NCBI GenBank assembly: GCA_027485795.1
Contig: JAIXQK010000106.1
Location: 1 to 36,156 of the forward strand
Direction: 5' to 3'
Length of the DNA stretch: 36,156 bases
Source: Oxalobacteraceae bacterium
GTDB lineage: Bacteria; Pseudomonadota; Gammaproteobacteria; Burkholderiales; Burkholderiaceae_D
The notes under the pieces are model-generated. The model saw only the letters and a list, made by a program, of their open reading frames with translations. It ran no database searches and was not told the origin of the DNA. Shown one piece after another: positions 15,987 to 25,217 of the stretch. Position 1 is the stretch's first letter. Every line of letters begins with the position of its first letter. Both the position numbers and the translations under genes were made by a program.

Positions 15987-17540
15987 ATGGCCAACCGAGA
16001 GGAACTGCTGATCATTCGCTCCGCCCGTGCTGGTCACCCACAGGCGCAACTGGCACTCGGCAAACGTTATCTATTTGGCAGCACCAACCTGCCGCAGAGC
16101 CACGCGACCGCACTGCATTGGTTGGAGAAAGCAGCCGAGCAAAACCATCCCGAGGCCTGGATGCTGATCGGCGAACATGTGTCGTTTGCGGTGGCGAGGC
16201 AGGTAGAAGATCCGCTACGGGTTGCGCTCTGGTATGAGCGTGCGTTTGAAGGCAAGTCGGCGAGGGCAGGCTTGGTATTTGCGATGCTGGTGTTCAGTTG
16301 CTGGACGCGTGCCGATGACGGGCTGCGTCAGAAGTCCATTCGCGCGTTGAAGGTAGCTGCAGAGGTAGGTATTGCTGACGGGCAGTGGTTACTCGCACAG
16401 CAACTCGGCATGCATGAACTCCTGGCCCACAGCCCGCAGGCAATCTCCCCACAAGTTCATCAGCGTCGAGCACAAATCATCGAATGGGCAGCCAAGGCAG
16501 CGCTCGGGGGAATAGCCGAGGCACAGCAAGCGTTGGCCGAATACTGGTGGCAACAAGGTGACCTCACCAAGTTCATGCTGTGGGGACTGCCCATCGCACA
16601 GGAGTGGGACCGCAAGGCGCATGGTCCGATGGCGCATCGCTGCAGCTTGGGCAAGGAGCAGTTCACGCTGCTTTTGCGCTGCGCCAAGGCCATTACTGCG
16701 CAGCCCGACGCGAACCTCAGGTTGGCGGAGCGGTACCTCAAAATTGCGGCAGAGGGCGGCGACCCCAAGGCACAGCTGGCCTATGGTCTGTGGGCTGCGC
16801 GTATGGATGAAGAAGGTAATCGGATCCGGCGCATGCCGGGTGTTGCGCACTACAAGCGGGCGATTCGTTGGCTCTCGCTCGCAGCTGAAAATGGCGAAGC
16901 GGCGGCCTGGTTTGCGATATCGCGCATCTACCTCAAACCAGAATTTTCACGCCGAAGCATAAGTGAGTCGCGTCGATGTTTGGAAATGGCGGGTGCGGCT
17001 GGGTATAGGGCTGCACAGCTCGAGTTGGCGCAAATTGCTTGGCGCTCACGTCGACTTGACCCGCTTGGAGATGTACGCGCGGTGTACTGGTTGCAGAAGG
17101 CGGCGAGTCAGGGCGATACAGAGGCGGCAGCGATGCTGAATAGAATTTCGCCACCCGTGCGTCGATCCGACTGGGCAACCGCAGCGCGCGCCTCGTTTAA
17201 CCGCGATATCAGCAGCCAATATCCGTTTCTGGCAGCCCGGGTGGAACTCGCCTATTGGTTCGGTTTGAACCGAGCCGAGGCCTTGTTAATTGATGTCGAA
17301 GCCTCGGATCACGGGCACTGTCTCGAAGTTGATATTCGCGAGTCACATCCGCGTAGCCGACGTCGACTGATACAGATACTCACCGGTGAACAAAGACGGG
17401 CATTGGAACGTGCAGCGCGAGTATTCGACATCGCGGATACGCGTGGAGAGCACGGACCCGAAGGCAATTACCGACAGCGACTGTATCGATTCCGCAGTAT
17501 TTTTGGGCAGCAGCGCGGCACGCAAAATCGCCGTGTCTAG
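15987..17540 (+). CDS. Sel1-like repeat (SLR/TPR) protein
   Basis: The 517-residue product is built of helical Sel1-like repeats. Recurring units are seen as AGHPQAQLALGKRYLFG, ALHWLEKAAEQNHPEAWML, LAAENGEAAAWFAISRIYL and VYWLQKAASQGDTEAAAML. There is no evident signal peptide or membrane segment. The last 120 residues lack clear repeats and contain a segment around FGLNRAEALLIDVEASDHGHCLEVDIRE. Repeats of this kind act as protein-protein scaffolds; no enzyme domain is present and the partner is unknown. It is divergent from the porin and converges with dapF across a 50-bp gap. It is a single-gene unit inside a disrupted dapF-DUF484-xerC order. Confidence 0.85.
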   Translation: MANREELLIIRSARAGHPQAQLALGKRYLFGSTNLPQSHATALHWLEKAAEQNHPEAWMLIGEHVSFAVARQVEDPLRVALWYERAFEGKSARAGLVFAMLVFSCWTRADDGLRQKSIRALKVAAEVGIADGQWLLAQQLGMHELLAHSPQAISPQVHQRRAQIIEWAAKAALGGIAEAQQALAEYWWQQGDLTKFMLWGLPIAQEWDRKAHGPMAHRCSLGKEQFTLLLRCAKAITAQPDANLRLAERYLKIAAEGGDPKAQLAYGLWAARMDEEGNRIRRMPGVAHYKRAIRWLSLAAENGEAAAWFAISRIYLKPEFSRRSISESRRCLEMAGAAGYRAAQLELAQIAWRSRRLDPLGDVRAVYWLQKAASQGDTEAAAMLNRISPPVRRSDWATAARASFNRDISSQYPFLAARVELAYWFGLNRAEALLIDVEASDHGHCLEVDIRESHPRSRRRLIQILTGEQRRALERAARVFDIADTRGEHGPEGNYRQRLYRFRSIFGQQRGTQNRRV

Positions 17541-17590
17541 GTTTCGGTGCGCTGTCTGGCAAGCGAGCTGAGGCAAATAAAAGTGGCGGG

Positions 17591-18442
17591 CTAAATGTCG
17601 AGGCTGCCTTCAAACACGCTGACGGCCGGTCCAGTCAGAAAAACCGAGGCATTGCCACCGAGCCAGGCAATGGTGAGACGACCGCCTCGCGTCTCAACCG
17701 CCACTGGCGAATCAAGATCGCCACGCAAAATGCCTGCAACTACAGCGGCACAGGCACCGGTGCCACAGGCGAGCGTTTCACCTGCGCCTCTTTCATAAAC
17801 ACGAAGCTTGATAAGGTGTCGGTCGACGACTTGCATAAAGCCCGCGTTCACACGCCGAGAAAAGCGCGGGTGATGCTCAACCGCTGGGCCGTGCCCGCTC
17901 ACAGGCGCTGAGTCAACGTCTTCCACCCATTGCACTGCGTGTGGATTCCCCATCGATAGCACGGCGATGTGAATCGGATGGTCGTCAATCATCAAAGGCC
18001 ATAGTGATAGACCACCCTCAGGGTGGGATTGCAAGCCCTCGGTGTCGAACGGAACGCGTTGCGGTTCCAAAATAGGCGCACCCATGTCCACTGTCACTTG
18101 GCCATCATCTTCAAGGCGCGGTGAAATCAGTCCAGACATCGTCTCGACTCGAATCTCGCGTTGCTCACTCAGACCTTTTTCGACGACGAATTTGACGAAC
18201 GCGCGTGCACCATTGCCACATTGTTCAACTTCACCACCATCCGAATTGAAAATCCTGTAGCGAAAATCCACACCCGCTTGTGTCGGCCGTTCAACCACGA
18301 GGATCTGATCAGCACCGACACCGAAGCGGCGATCTGCGAGTTGCCGACATTGGTCGGATGTCAAGTTGACTGACTGTCTGACCGCGTCGATGACGATGAA
18401 ATCGTTACCCGCGCCGTGCATTTTGGTGAACTTCAGCTTCAT
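17591..18442 (-). CDS. dapF: Diaminopimelate epimerase
   Basis: DapF interconverts LL- and meso-diaminopimelate for lysine and peptidoglycan synthesis. The 283-residue product contains [12 protein letters not shown] near the N-terminus. The two catalytic cysteines are Cys75 in EQCGNGAR and Cys226 in [13 protein letters not shown] at 66-70 and the ERGAGET phosphate-like loop are also present. It is 133 bases downstream of the LpxL-like acyltransferase on the same strand, an arrangement often seen in betaproteobacteria. In many relatives the next gene is DUF484; here a Sel1 gene converges instead. Confidence 0.97.
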   Translation of the reverse strand: MKLKFTKMHGAGNDFIVIDAVRQSVNLTSDQCRQLADRRFGVGADQILVVERPTQAGVDFRYRIFNSDGGEVEQCGNGARAFVKFVVEKGLSEQREIRVETMSGLISPRLEDDGQVTVDMGAPILEPQRVPFDTEGLQSHPEGGLSLWPLMIDDHPIHIAVLSMGNPHAVQWVEDVDSAPVSGHGPAVEHHPRFSRRVNAGFMQVVDRHLIKLRVYERGAGETLACGTGACAAVVAGILRGDLDSPVAVETRGGRLTIAWLGGNASVFLTGPAVSVFEGSLDI

Positions 18443-18575
18443 GGATCAGTCTCGGATTTTTGAATAATTGAAGTGCTGCTTCATCAGGGTAAGTACGCCG
18501 CTCGGTGACTGCTCGAACCTCTCCCTAAGCAGGCAAGGCAGTATCTCGTCAGCCACTAACTTGCCGGTGCAAGCG

Positions 18576-19457
18576 CTAATCGTACACGGAGGGTATGCCT
18601 TCGGGCCGGGTCTTGAAGCGTTTATGTGACCAGAAATACTCGGACGGTGCTTGCTGAATCTGGTTTTCAATAAAGGTGTTCATGCGCCGGGTGGCGGCCT
18701 CAATATCATCCCCTGGAAAGTCCTCCCACGCCGCATGAAACTTCACCCGCCAGCCTTGGTAGTTGGGCCTGAATTGCGTGGTCACTGGAATCACTTGTCC
18801 CTGCGTTGCCGCTGCAAGGCGCGCAGGGGCTGTCAGCGTGGCTGCGGGCACGCCAAAAAATGGCACGAAGATCGACTCACGCGCACCAAAGTCCATGTCG
18901 GGCAGCATGAGAAATGGACGGCCACTGCGCATGGCTCGAATAATCGGCTTGATCCCGCCGCTACGCGACAACAAGAAGCGATCGGCTTCATCCTGCGTAG
19001 CGAACCTTGAGCGACCTTCGCGCAACGCTTGATCGAAAACTTTGCTGCGTTGCTGTGTGTAGATCGAGCAGAGTGGTCCCTGCATGGTAATTGCGACGCC
19101 TGCCACCTCCAGACAAACGAAATGCGGACATAAAAAAATAGTGGGCTGCTCAATCGACGCCTGGGTCGGTACGAAGGGATCAACTTCGATCAGTCGGCGT
19201 AGCCGCTTCGGCGATCCCCACCACAGAATGCCGCGCTCTAACACACTGCGCGCATAAGCCCGGAAATGGGCACGAGCCAATGCTTCACGCTCGTCCGCCG
19301 ACAGCGCGGGTAGACACAGCGTTAAATTCGTCAGCGTGATCTTGCGCCGCTCGCGCATGAGTAAAAACAGCAATTCGCCAAATGCTTCGCCGATGCGGCC
19401 GAGTATCGGTAAAGGTAACCAATGCAATAGCCAGATCACCCCAAGGATCAAGCGCAT
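18576..19457 (-). CDS. LpxL/HtrB-family lysophospholipid acyltransferase
   Basis: This is an inner-membrane acyltransferase of the lipid A late-acyltransferase family. I use the ATG at 19457 (MRLILGVIWLLHWLPLP), which has GGAG 7 bases upstream, giving 293 residues. A longer reading from 19589 would add 44 residues without family resemblance. The N-terminus is a membrane anchor. The catalytic motif appears as HFVCLE, that is HX4E instead of the common HX4D, a variant seen in some paralogues. PDMDFG and FFGVPAATLTAPARLA are conserved blocks. It is divergent from metK with a 240-bp gap. Whether it acts on lipid A, ornithine lipids or another acceptor cannot be told. Confidence 0.88.
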   Translation of the reverse strand: MRLILGVIWLLHWLPLPILGRIGEAFGELLFLLMRERRKITLTNLTLCLPALSADEREALARAHFRAYARSVLERGILWWGSPKRLRRLIEVDPFVPTQASIEQPTIFLCPHFVCLEVAGVAITMQGPLCSIYTQQRSKVFDQALREGRSRFATQDEADRFLLSRSGGIKPIIRAMRSGRPFLMLPDMDFGARESIFVPFFGVPAATLTAPARLAAATQGQVIPVTTQFRPNYQGWRVKFHAAWEDFPGDDIEAATRRMNTFIENQIQQAPSEYFWSHKRFKTRPEGIPSVYD

Positions 19458-19546
19458 TTCGACGCTCCGAGGACAATAAGCGACCGCGACGCTAACAAAA
19501 TGTAAAGCTCGGGAATTGGAATCACGGGAGAGTGGCGCAGGAGGCT

Positions 19547-19575
19547 TTGCTGATTTCGTGCAAGTTGCGTAAAAT
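19547..19575 (+). promoter_or_regulatory. Candidate metK promoter
   Basis: TTGCTG (19547-19552) and TAAAAT (19570-19575) are separated by 17 bp, the ideal spacing. The -10 matches consensus at 5 of 6 positions and the -35 at 3 of 6. Transcription would start near 19582, leaving a leader of about 116 bases before metK. Confidence 0.45.
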
Positions 19576-19697
19576 AACACGCGTTTCATCCGCCGAGTTA
19601 ACAGACAACTTGCGAGGCGGCCTACAAATTTCGCTAAAGCGTCGCAGGCTCACTGAGTTGACCGCGACATCGTGTTAATCAGTTTTTAGGAGCTTGC
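19575..19697 (+). promoter_or_regulatory. Structured metK leader, candidate cis-regulatory RNA
   Basis: Several pairings are visible. CCGCC (19590-19594) pairs with GGCGG (19616-19620) and encloses AGTT (19596-19599) with AACT (19607-19610). GTCGC (19641-19645) pairs with GCGAC (19664-19668) and encloses CTC/GAG (19649-19657). An outer TAACACG (19575-19581) could pair with CGTGTTA (19671-19677), but only if transcription starts further upstream than the promoter proposed here. TAGGAG at 19687-19692 is the ribosome binding site. It does not resemble SAM-I, SAM-II or the SAH riboswitch found before ahcY. Confidence 0.4.
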
Positions 19698-20861
19698 ATG
19701 TCCAACGAGTACTTGTTCACTTCCGAGTCGGTGTCCGAAGGTCATCCGGATAAAGTCGCCGACCAAATCTCTGATGCGATTCTTGACGCCATCCTGGAGC
19801 AGGATCCGCGCGCTCGCGTCGCCGCTGAAACCCTCTGCAACACCGGTTTGGTGGTGCTGGCGGGCGAGATCACCACGACGGCGAATGTGGACTACATCAA
19901 AGTCGCGCGCGATACACTGAAAGACATCGGCTACGACAACACCGACTACGGTATCGACTACAAAGGTTGCGCCGTACTGGTGGCATATGACAAACAATCA
20001 CCCGATATCGCTCAGGGTGTCGATGAAGGTAAAGGCCTTGATCTCGACCAAGGCGCTGGCGACCAGGGCCTGATGTTTGGTTACGCGTGTGATGAAACCC
20101 CTGATCTGATGCCTGCGGCGATTTACTACGCCCATCGTATCGTTGAGCGGCAGTCTCAACTGCGCAAGGATGGTCGACTGCCCTGGCTGCGTCCAGATGC
20201 CAAGTCGCAGGTCACGCTGAGATATGTCGACGGCAAGCCGGTTGCGATCGACACCATCGTGCTGTCGACGCAGCATGCGCCTGAAGTCGAGCACAAGCAG
20301 ATCGAAGAAGCCTCGATTGAAATGATCATCAAGCCAGTGGTGCCCGCCGAGTGGTTGAAGGACACGCGCTACTTGGTGAACCCGACTGGGCGTTTTGTGA
20401 TCGGCGGTCCGCAGGGAGATTGCGGCCTCACCGGGCGCAAGATTATTGTTGACACCTACGGCGGCGCAGCGCCTCACGGTGGCGGTGCGTTCTCGGGCAA
20501 AGATCCGTCGAAGGTCGACCGTTCGGCTGCCTACGCGGGTCGTTATGTCGCCAAGAACATCGTTGCCGCCGGTCTGGCATCCAAGTGCCAGATTCAAATC
20601 TCTTACGCGATTGGCATTGCCAAACCAACCTCGGTCATGGTGACCACCTTCGGTACTGGCAAGGTCAGCGATGAAAAAATCGAACAACTCGTGCGCGAGC
20701 ATTTCGATTTGAGACCAAAGGGCATCGTGCAAATGTTGAATCTCTTGCGTCCTATCTATCGCAAGTCGGCTGCTTACGGCCACTTTGGTCGCGATGAGCC
20801 GGAGTTCAGCTGGGAGCGCACTGACAAAGCAGCCGCGTTGAAAGCAGCTGCGGGTCTCTAA
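19698..20861 (+). CDS. metK: S-adenosylmethionine synthetase
   Basis: MetK makes S-adenosylmethionine from methionine and ATP. The 387-residue product has the expected length. Visible signatures are [18 protein letters not shown] at the N-terminus, the [15 protein letters not shown]-binding motif, and the phosphate-binding [19 protein letters not shown] segment. A GGAG-type ribosome binding site precedes the ATG. The gene begins a region holding ahcY and metF, so synthesis, recycling and remethylation of the methionine cycle are encoded together. Its long, paired leader suggests post-transcriptional control. Confidence 0.98.
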   Translation: MSNEYLFTSESVSEGHPDKVADQISDAILDAILEQDPRARVAAETLCNTGLVVLAGEITTTANVDYIKVARDTLKDIGYDNTDYGIDYKGCAVLVAYDKQSPDIAQGVDEGKGLDLDQGAGDQGLMFGYACDETPDLMPAAIYYAHRIVERQSQLRKDGRLPWLRPDAKSQVTLRYVDGKPVAIDTIVLSTQHAPEVEHKQIEEASIEMIIKPVVPAEWLKDTRYLVNPTGRFVIGGPQGDCGLTGRKIIVDTYGGAAPHGGGAFSGKDPSKVDRSAAYAGRYVAKNIVAAGLASKCQIQISYAIGIAKPTSVMVTTFGTGKVSDEKIEQLVREHFDLRPKGIVQMLNLLRPIYRKSAAYGHFGRDEPEFSWERTDKAAALKAAAGL

Positions 20862-20871
20862 GATCGACTCA

Positions 20872-20904
20872 GCGTACGGGCAAGCGAAAAGCGACCCCGT
20901 ACGC
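20872..20904 (+). terminator. Hairpin after metK
   Basis: GCGTACGGG (20872-20880) pairs perfectly with CCCGTACGC (20896-20904) over 9 bp with a 15-base loop. It starts 11 bases after the metK stop. The following bases (ACGCTTTGG) contain only a short T stretch, so it is a weak intrinsic terminator or an RNA-end stabiliser. Confidence 0.5.
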
Positions 20905-21036
20905 ACGCTTTGGTTCCGCGTTAGAGCGCGATAGTTTTTCTGAACTAAGCCCGGTTAACGTCCTTGTTTCGCGACTGTTAATCGCGTCGCTGTTGCTACA
21001 GTCGGCCCCTTCGGGTTTACGTAGTAGCGACAGACT

Positions 21037-22713
21037 ATGGGCAGCAAAATCGCACGACGTTTCTTCAGCGTCGTCGCATCCGTAGTACTTGCGATGACTG
21101 TCGCAGGTGTTCCTCAAGCAGGTCAGCTTGATCAAACTACATCGAACGCACACCTGAGACGACACATCAGGCTACCGCAACTCGTGACGGAAGAGCCTAC
21201 GATAGAGCGACTGATCGTCACGCCCCACGCCATTCTCGGTGCCAGATTACATGCACAACTTAGCAGGGATGACGCGACGTATTTGAGTGCAGCCAGTAGT
21301 CAACACCTCGCCGTCGAACGCAAGCTGGGTAGTCGATCTCATTTATTAAAGCTGGCGCGGAAACTCACCCTGACGCAGGCGCGCGCGTTGGCAAACCGTT
21401 TGCAACAGACCGGTGAGCTGCAGATGGTGGAGTTCGATTTACTAATGCACGCGCAGGCCAGCACGCCGGATGATCCTGCTTATGCAGGGCCACCCGGTCA
21501 ATGGAGCTATTTCATGCCGACGATGGCGCAACCCGGGGGATTGAATTTGCCCGGTGCTTGGGACCTCACATTCGGCAGCGCAAGCGTCAATGTCGCCGTC
21601 ATCGACAGCGGTAGTCGTCCGCACATTGATTTGCAACCATCGTTACCGGGCTATGACTTCATTAGTAGCGTGCCGATGGCAAACGACAGCGATGGCCGTG
21701 ATGGCGACGCCACGGATCCGGGCGACTATGCTGCCGCGGGTGATTGCGGCGTCGGTAGCCCCGCCACCTCATCAAGCTGGCACGGTACCCATGTGAACGG
21801 CACGATTGCAGCGTTGATGAACAATCAGCGCTTCGGCACGGGTATCGCGCCGGGTGTACGAATTCTGCCGGTACGGGTGCTCGGTCGCTGCGGCGGTTAC
21901 TTGTCCGATTTAATCGATGCGCTGCGCTGGGCGGTAGGTATTGATGTCGCCGGTGTGCCGCATAACGCGAACCCCGCGCGCGTCATTAATCTTTCGCTTG
22001 GGGCGGTGGGCACCTGCTCCGCCTCGTTACAAAGCGCAATCGACGACGTGAATGCCAGAGGCGCGATCGTCGTCGCAGCAACGGGTAACGACAGCACCGC
22101 TCAGCTGCAACAACCGGCTAACTGCAATGGCGTGATTGCGGTGACGGCTCACACCATTGATGGCGATGTGGGTGATTACGCCAACATGGGTAGTCAGACG
22201 ACGATCAGTGCGCCGGGCGGTGGTTGTGGTGCGGCGTCAGTCAATTGCGTGGTGGGGCAGAGCGCTAATGGTGTCGCTATCTACTCGCTCGGCAATACCG
22301 GCGGCACGGTGCCCGCCGAGGATGGCGCTGCGCTCAAGTACGGCACCAGCATGGCTGTGTCCCACGTGGTGGGTAGTGTCGCGCTGATGCTGTCGCTGTC
22401 GCCTGCGCTGACGCGCGATCAAGTCGTCACACTGCTGCGGCAGACGGCCCGACCCTTCCCCGCAGGAACTGCTTGCACGCTGAGTGAGAACCAAGGGCTG
22501 TGCGGCGCAGGGATGCTGGATACCCGTGCTGCAGTGTTGGCGTTGGCAGACGCACCCAGCCCGCCGCCGCCAGCGCCTTCACAAGCGGTGCCGCAACAGA
22601 CCAGTGTTGGCGTATCCACCGCGTCACCCATGGGCGGCGGCGGCAGCATGGATAACGACACGCTGCTCATACTCTGCGCACTCTTGATTTTCGTTCGACA
22701 TCAACGCCGATGA
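21037..22713 (+). CDS. Secreted S8 (subtilisin-like) serine protease with GlyGly-type C-terminal sorting tail
   Basis: The 558-residue product has a signal peptide (about 1-29), a propeptide-like region to about 150, and a subtilase domain at about 165-505. The catalytic triad is visible: Asp190 in AVIDSG, His249 in WHGTH and Ser438 in GTSMA, with Asn351 in TGND as oxyanion residue. Cys pairs suggest disulfides. A Pro/Ala linker (about 506-530) leads to GGGG at 533-536, then a hydrophobic segment (about 542-553) and a basic end HQRR. This tripartite tail matches the GlyGly-CTERM sorting signal. The stop codon overlaps the rhombosortase start, strongly supporting an enzyme-substrate pair. In-frame TAG codons just before the ATG fix the start; the ribosome binding site is weak. 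The protease's own substrate is unknown. Confidence 0.92.
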   Translation: MGSKIARRFFSVVASVVLAMTVAGVPQAGQLDQTTSNAHLRRHIRLPQLVTEEPTIERLIVTPHAILGARLHAQLSRDDATYLSAASSQHLAVERKLGSRSHLLKLARKLTLTQARALANRLQQTGELQMVEFDLLMHAQASTPDDPAYAGPPGQWSYFMPTMAQPGGLNLPGAWDLTFGSASVNVAVIDSGSRPHIDLQPSLPGYDFISSVPMANDSDGRDGDATDPGDYAAAGDCGVGSPATSSSWHGTHVNGTIAALMNNQRFGTGIAPGVRILPVRVLGRCGGYLSDLIDALRWAVGIDVAGVPHNANPARVINLSLGAVGTCSASLQSAIDDVNARGAIVVAATGNDSTAQLQQPANCNGVIAVTAHTIDGDVGDYANMGSQTTISAPGGGCGAASVNCVVGQSANGVAIYSLGNTGGTVPAEDGAALKYGTSMAVSHVVGSVALMLSLSPALTRDQVVTLLRQTARPFPAGTACTLSENQGLCGAGMLDTRAAVLALADAPSPPPPAPSQAVPQQTSVGVSTASPMGGGGSMDNDTLLILCALLIFVRHQRR

Positions 22714-23282
22714 TGCTGCGCTCGCCTGCGTGGCGCTTGACCGTGGTGATTGCAACACTGAGCGTGCTTGCGAGTGTCACACCCAGCGCATTCAATGTGC
22801 TGGCTTGGCAGCGTGAGGCGATGGCGGGAGGTCAGTGGTTTCGGCTGCTCACTGGCCATCTCGTGCATCTCGACACCCATCACCTGCTCATCAATTTGCT
22901 CGGACTAGTGATCGTGACCGACTTGCTGCTGGTGCGCTGGCAATGGCGCTCACTGATTGGCTTGTTGCTCGGTAGTGCATTTGGTACCAGCGCCTTGCTG
23001 TGGTGGTTTGCCCCGGCATTAGTTTGGTATGCGGGGCTTTCAGGAGTGTTGCATGGGTTATGGTCGGGCGCTGCCCTGTGCGGCCTGCACCAAGTAAATC
23101 ACCAGCCAGAGCGCCGTTGGAGCATCTTGGCTTTATTGGCCTTGGCGCTCAAGCTTGGCTGGCTGAATCATCCATCCGGTTCAATGCCAGTAGTGCCATC
23201 TGCCCACCTTTTCGGCGCGATCAGCGGCTTGTTCTTTTCCCTATTTCATGGGCTCTGGCGGCGATTTTGCAAAATCGATTAA
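22710..23282 (+). CDS. Rhombosortase (rhomboid-family intramembrane serine protease for GlyGly-CTERM proteins)
   Basis: The 190-residue product is a polytopic membrane protein with about six hydrophobic segments. The rhomboid nucleophile is Ser111 in AGLSGVLHG, where the S-G-V-L-H-G form is characteristic of rhombosortases. The catalytic His is probably His166 in SAHLFGAISG. HHLLIN at 57-62 supplies the oxyanion-region His and Asn of rhomboids. Its start overlaps the stop of the S8 protease (ATGATG/TGA), so translation is coupled. It should cleave the GlyGly tail of the protease in the inner membrane and release it for further processing or transport. An ordinary housekeeping GlpG is unlikely because the protein is short and lacks the GlpG N-terminal domain. 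Confidence 0.87.
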   Translation: MMLRSPAWRLTVVIATLSVLASVTPSAFNVLAWQREAMAGGQWFRLLTGHLVHLDTHHLLINLLGLVIVTDLLLVRWQWRSLIGLLLGSAFGTSALLWWFAPALVWYAGLSGVLHGLWSGAALCGLHQVNHQPERRWSILALLALALKLGWLNHPSGSMPVVPSAHLFGAISGLFFSLFHGLWRRFCKID

Positions 23283-23293
23283 AATCGGAGGCT

Positions 23294-23356
23294 GCCAAGG
23301 AGCGTTGCGACGGATTTTCATCCGCCAGGCTTGGCAATCTGTGCAACGGCGCTCAC
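23294..23356 (+). promoter_or_regulatory. SAH (S-adenosylhomocysteine) riboswitch of ahcY
   Basis: All main parts of the SAH aptamer can be paired by hand. P1 is GCCAAG (23294-23299) with CTTGGC (23330-23335). An inner hairpin is CGGAT (23311-23315) with ATCCG (23320-23324). The pseudoknot is GAGCG (23300-23304) with CGCTC (23350-23354). The conserved runs GGAGCGTTGC, GCCAGGC and CAACGGCGCTCAC match the known motif. It ends 35 bases before the ahcY start. In characterised examples SAH binding turns the gene on, so that the inhibitory SAH is hydrolysed. Confidence 0.93.
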
Positions 23357-23391
23357 GTTACTTTTTTCGTGTTTAATGAAAGGAGGGCGTG

Positions 23392-24810
<1,419 letters not shown>

Positions 24811-24823
24811 TCGAAGCTCATCG

Positions 24824-24862
24824 GGTGGGTAGTGCCCGTGGCGCTACCCACACGTACCCACC
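24824..24862 (+). promoter_or_regulatory. Alternative hairpins between ahcY and the downstream genes
   Basis: GTGGGTAGTGCC (24825-24836) pairs with GGCGCTACCCAC (24840-24851) over 12 bp, including one T-G wobble, around a 3-base loop. The same 5' arm, as GGTGGGTA (24824-24831), can instead pair perfectly with TACCCACC (24855-24862). The two structures exclude each other. No T-run follows. The second arm ends 12 bases before the start of the next gene, close to its ribosome binding site. Confidence 0.55.
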
Positions 24863-24874
24863 AGCCGAGGTTCG

Positions 24875-25213
24875 ATGCGCTTGCTGCTCATCTGGATCGT
24901 CAACACGGTCACCCTGTTTGTGTTGCCGCGTGTGCTCGATACCGTTCAGGTCGACAGTTTCACGACTGCGCTGACAGCGGCATTGGTGCTCGGCCTGGTG
25001 AATACCCTGATTCGCCCTATTCTGTTGGTGCTGACGCTGCCGATTACCTTCCTGACACTCGGGCTGTTTATCTTTGTGATTAACGGTCTGATGTTTTGGG
25101 TCGTGGCTGACATCGTGCCGGGGTTTCAGGTAGCGAGTTTTAGCGCAGCGATTCTCGCTGCCTTTGTCTACAGCGTGATCTCCTGGCTGTTATCGGCCTT
25201 CATTCCGAAATAA
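24875..25213 (+). CDS. Phage-holin-like small membrane protein (PF04020/YvlD type)
   Basis: The 112-residue product is almost entirely hydrophobic, with four predicted membrane helices at roughly 3-20, 28-48, 54-75 and 88-109. The conserved NTLIRPILLVLTLPITFLT pattern identifies the 'phage holin family' membrane proteins, which despite the name are chromosomal and of unknown function. It lies between ahcY and metF, and metF starts 4 bases after its stop, so it is part of the methionine-cycle operon. No prophage genes are near. Its start at 24875 follows a GAGG-type ribosome binding site. Confidence 0.88.
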   Translation: MRLLLIWIVNTVTLFVLPRVLDTVQVDSFTTALTAALVLGLVNTLIRPILLVLTLPITFLTLGLFIFVINGLMFWVVADIVPGFQVASFSAAILAAFVYSVISWLLSAFIPK

Positions 25214-25217
25214 ATCC

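Noticed and set aside
19575-19697. metK leader as a known SAM-I or SAM-II riboswitch
   Set aside because: The conserved core sequences of those classes are not present; only general pairing is seen.
19998-20906. 302-codon minus-strand frame opposite metK
   Set aside because: Antisense shadow of metK; the plus-strand product is unambiguous.
24875-25213. 'Phage holin' family gene as sign of a prophage
   Set aside because: The family is chromosomal and membrane-bound, and the gene sits inside the ahcY-metF group without phage genes.
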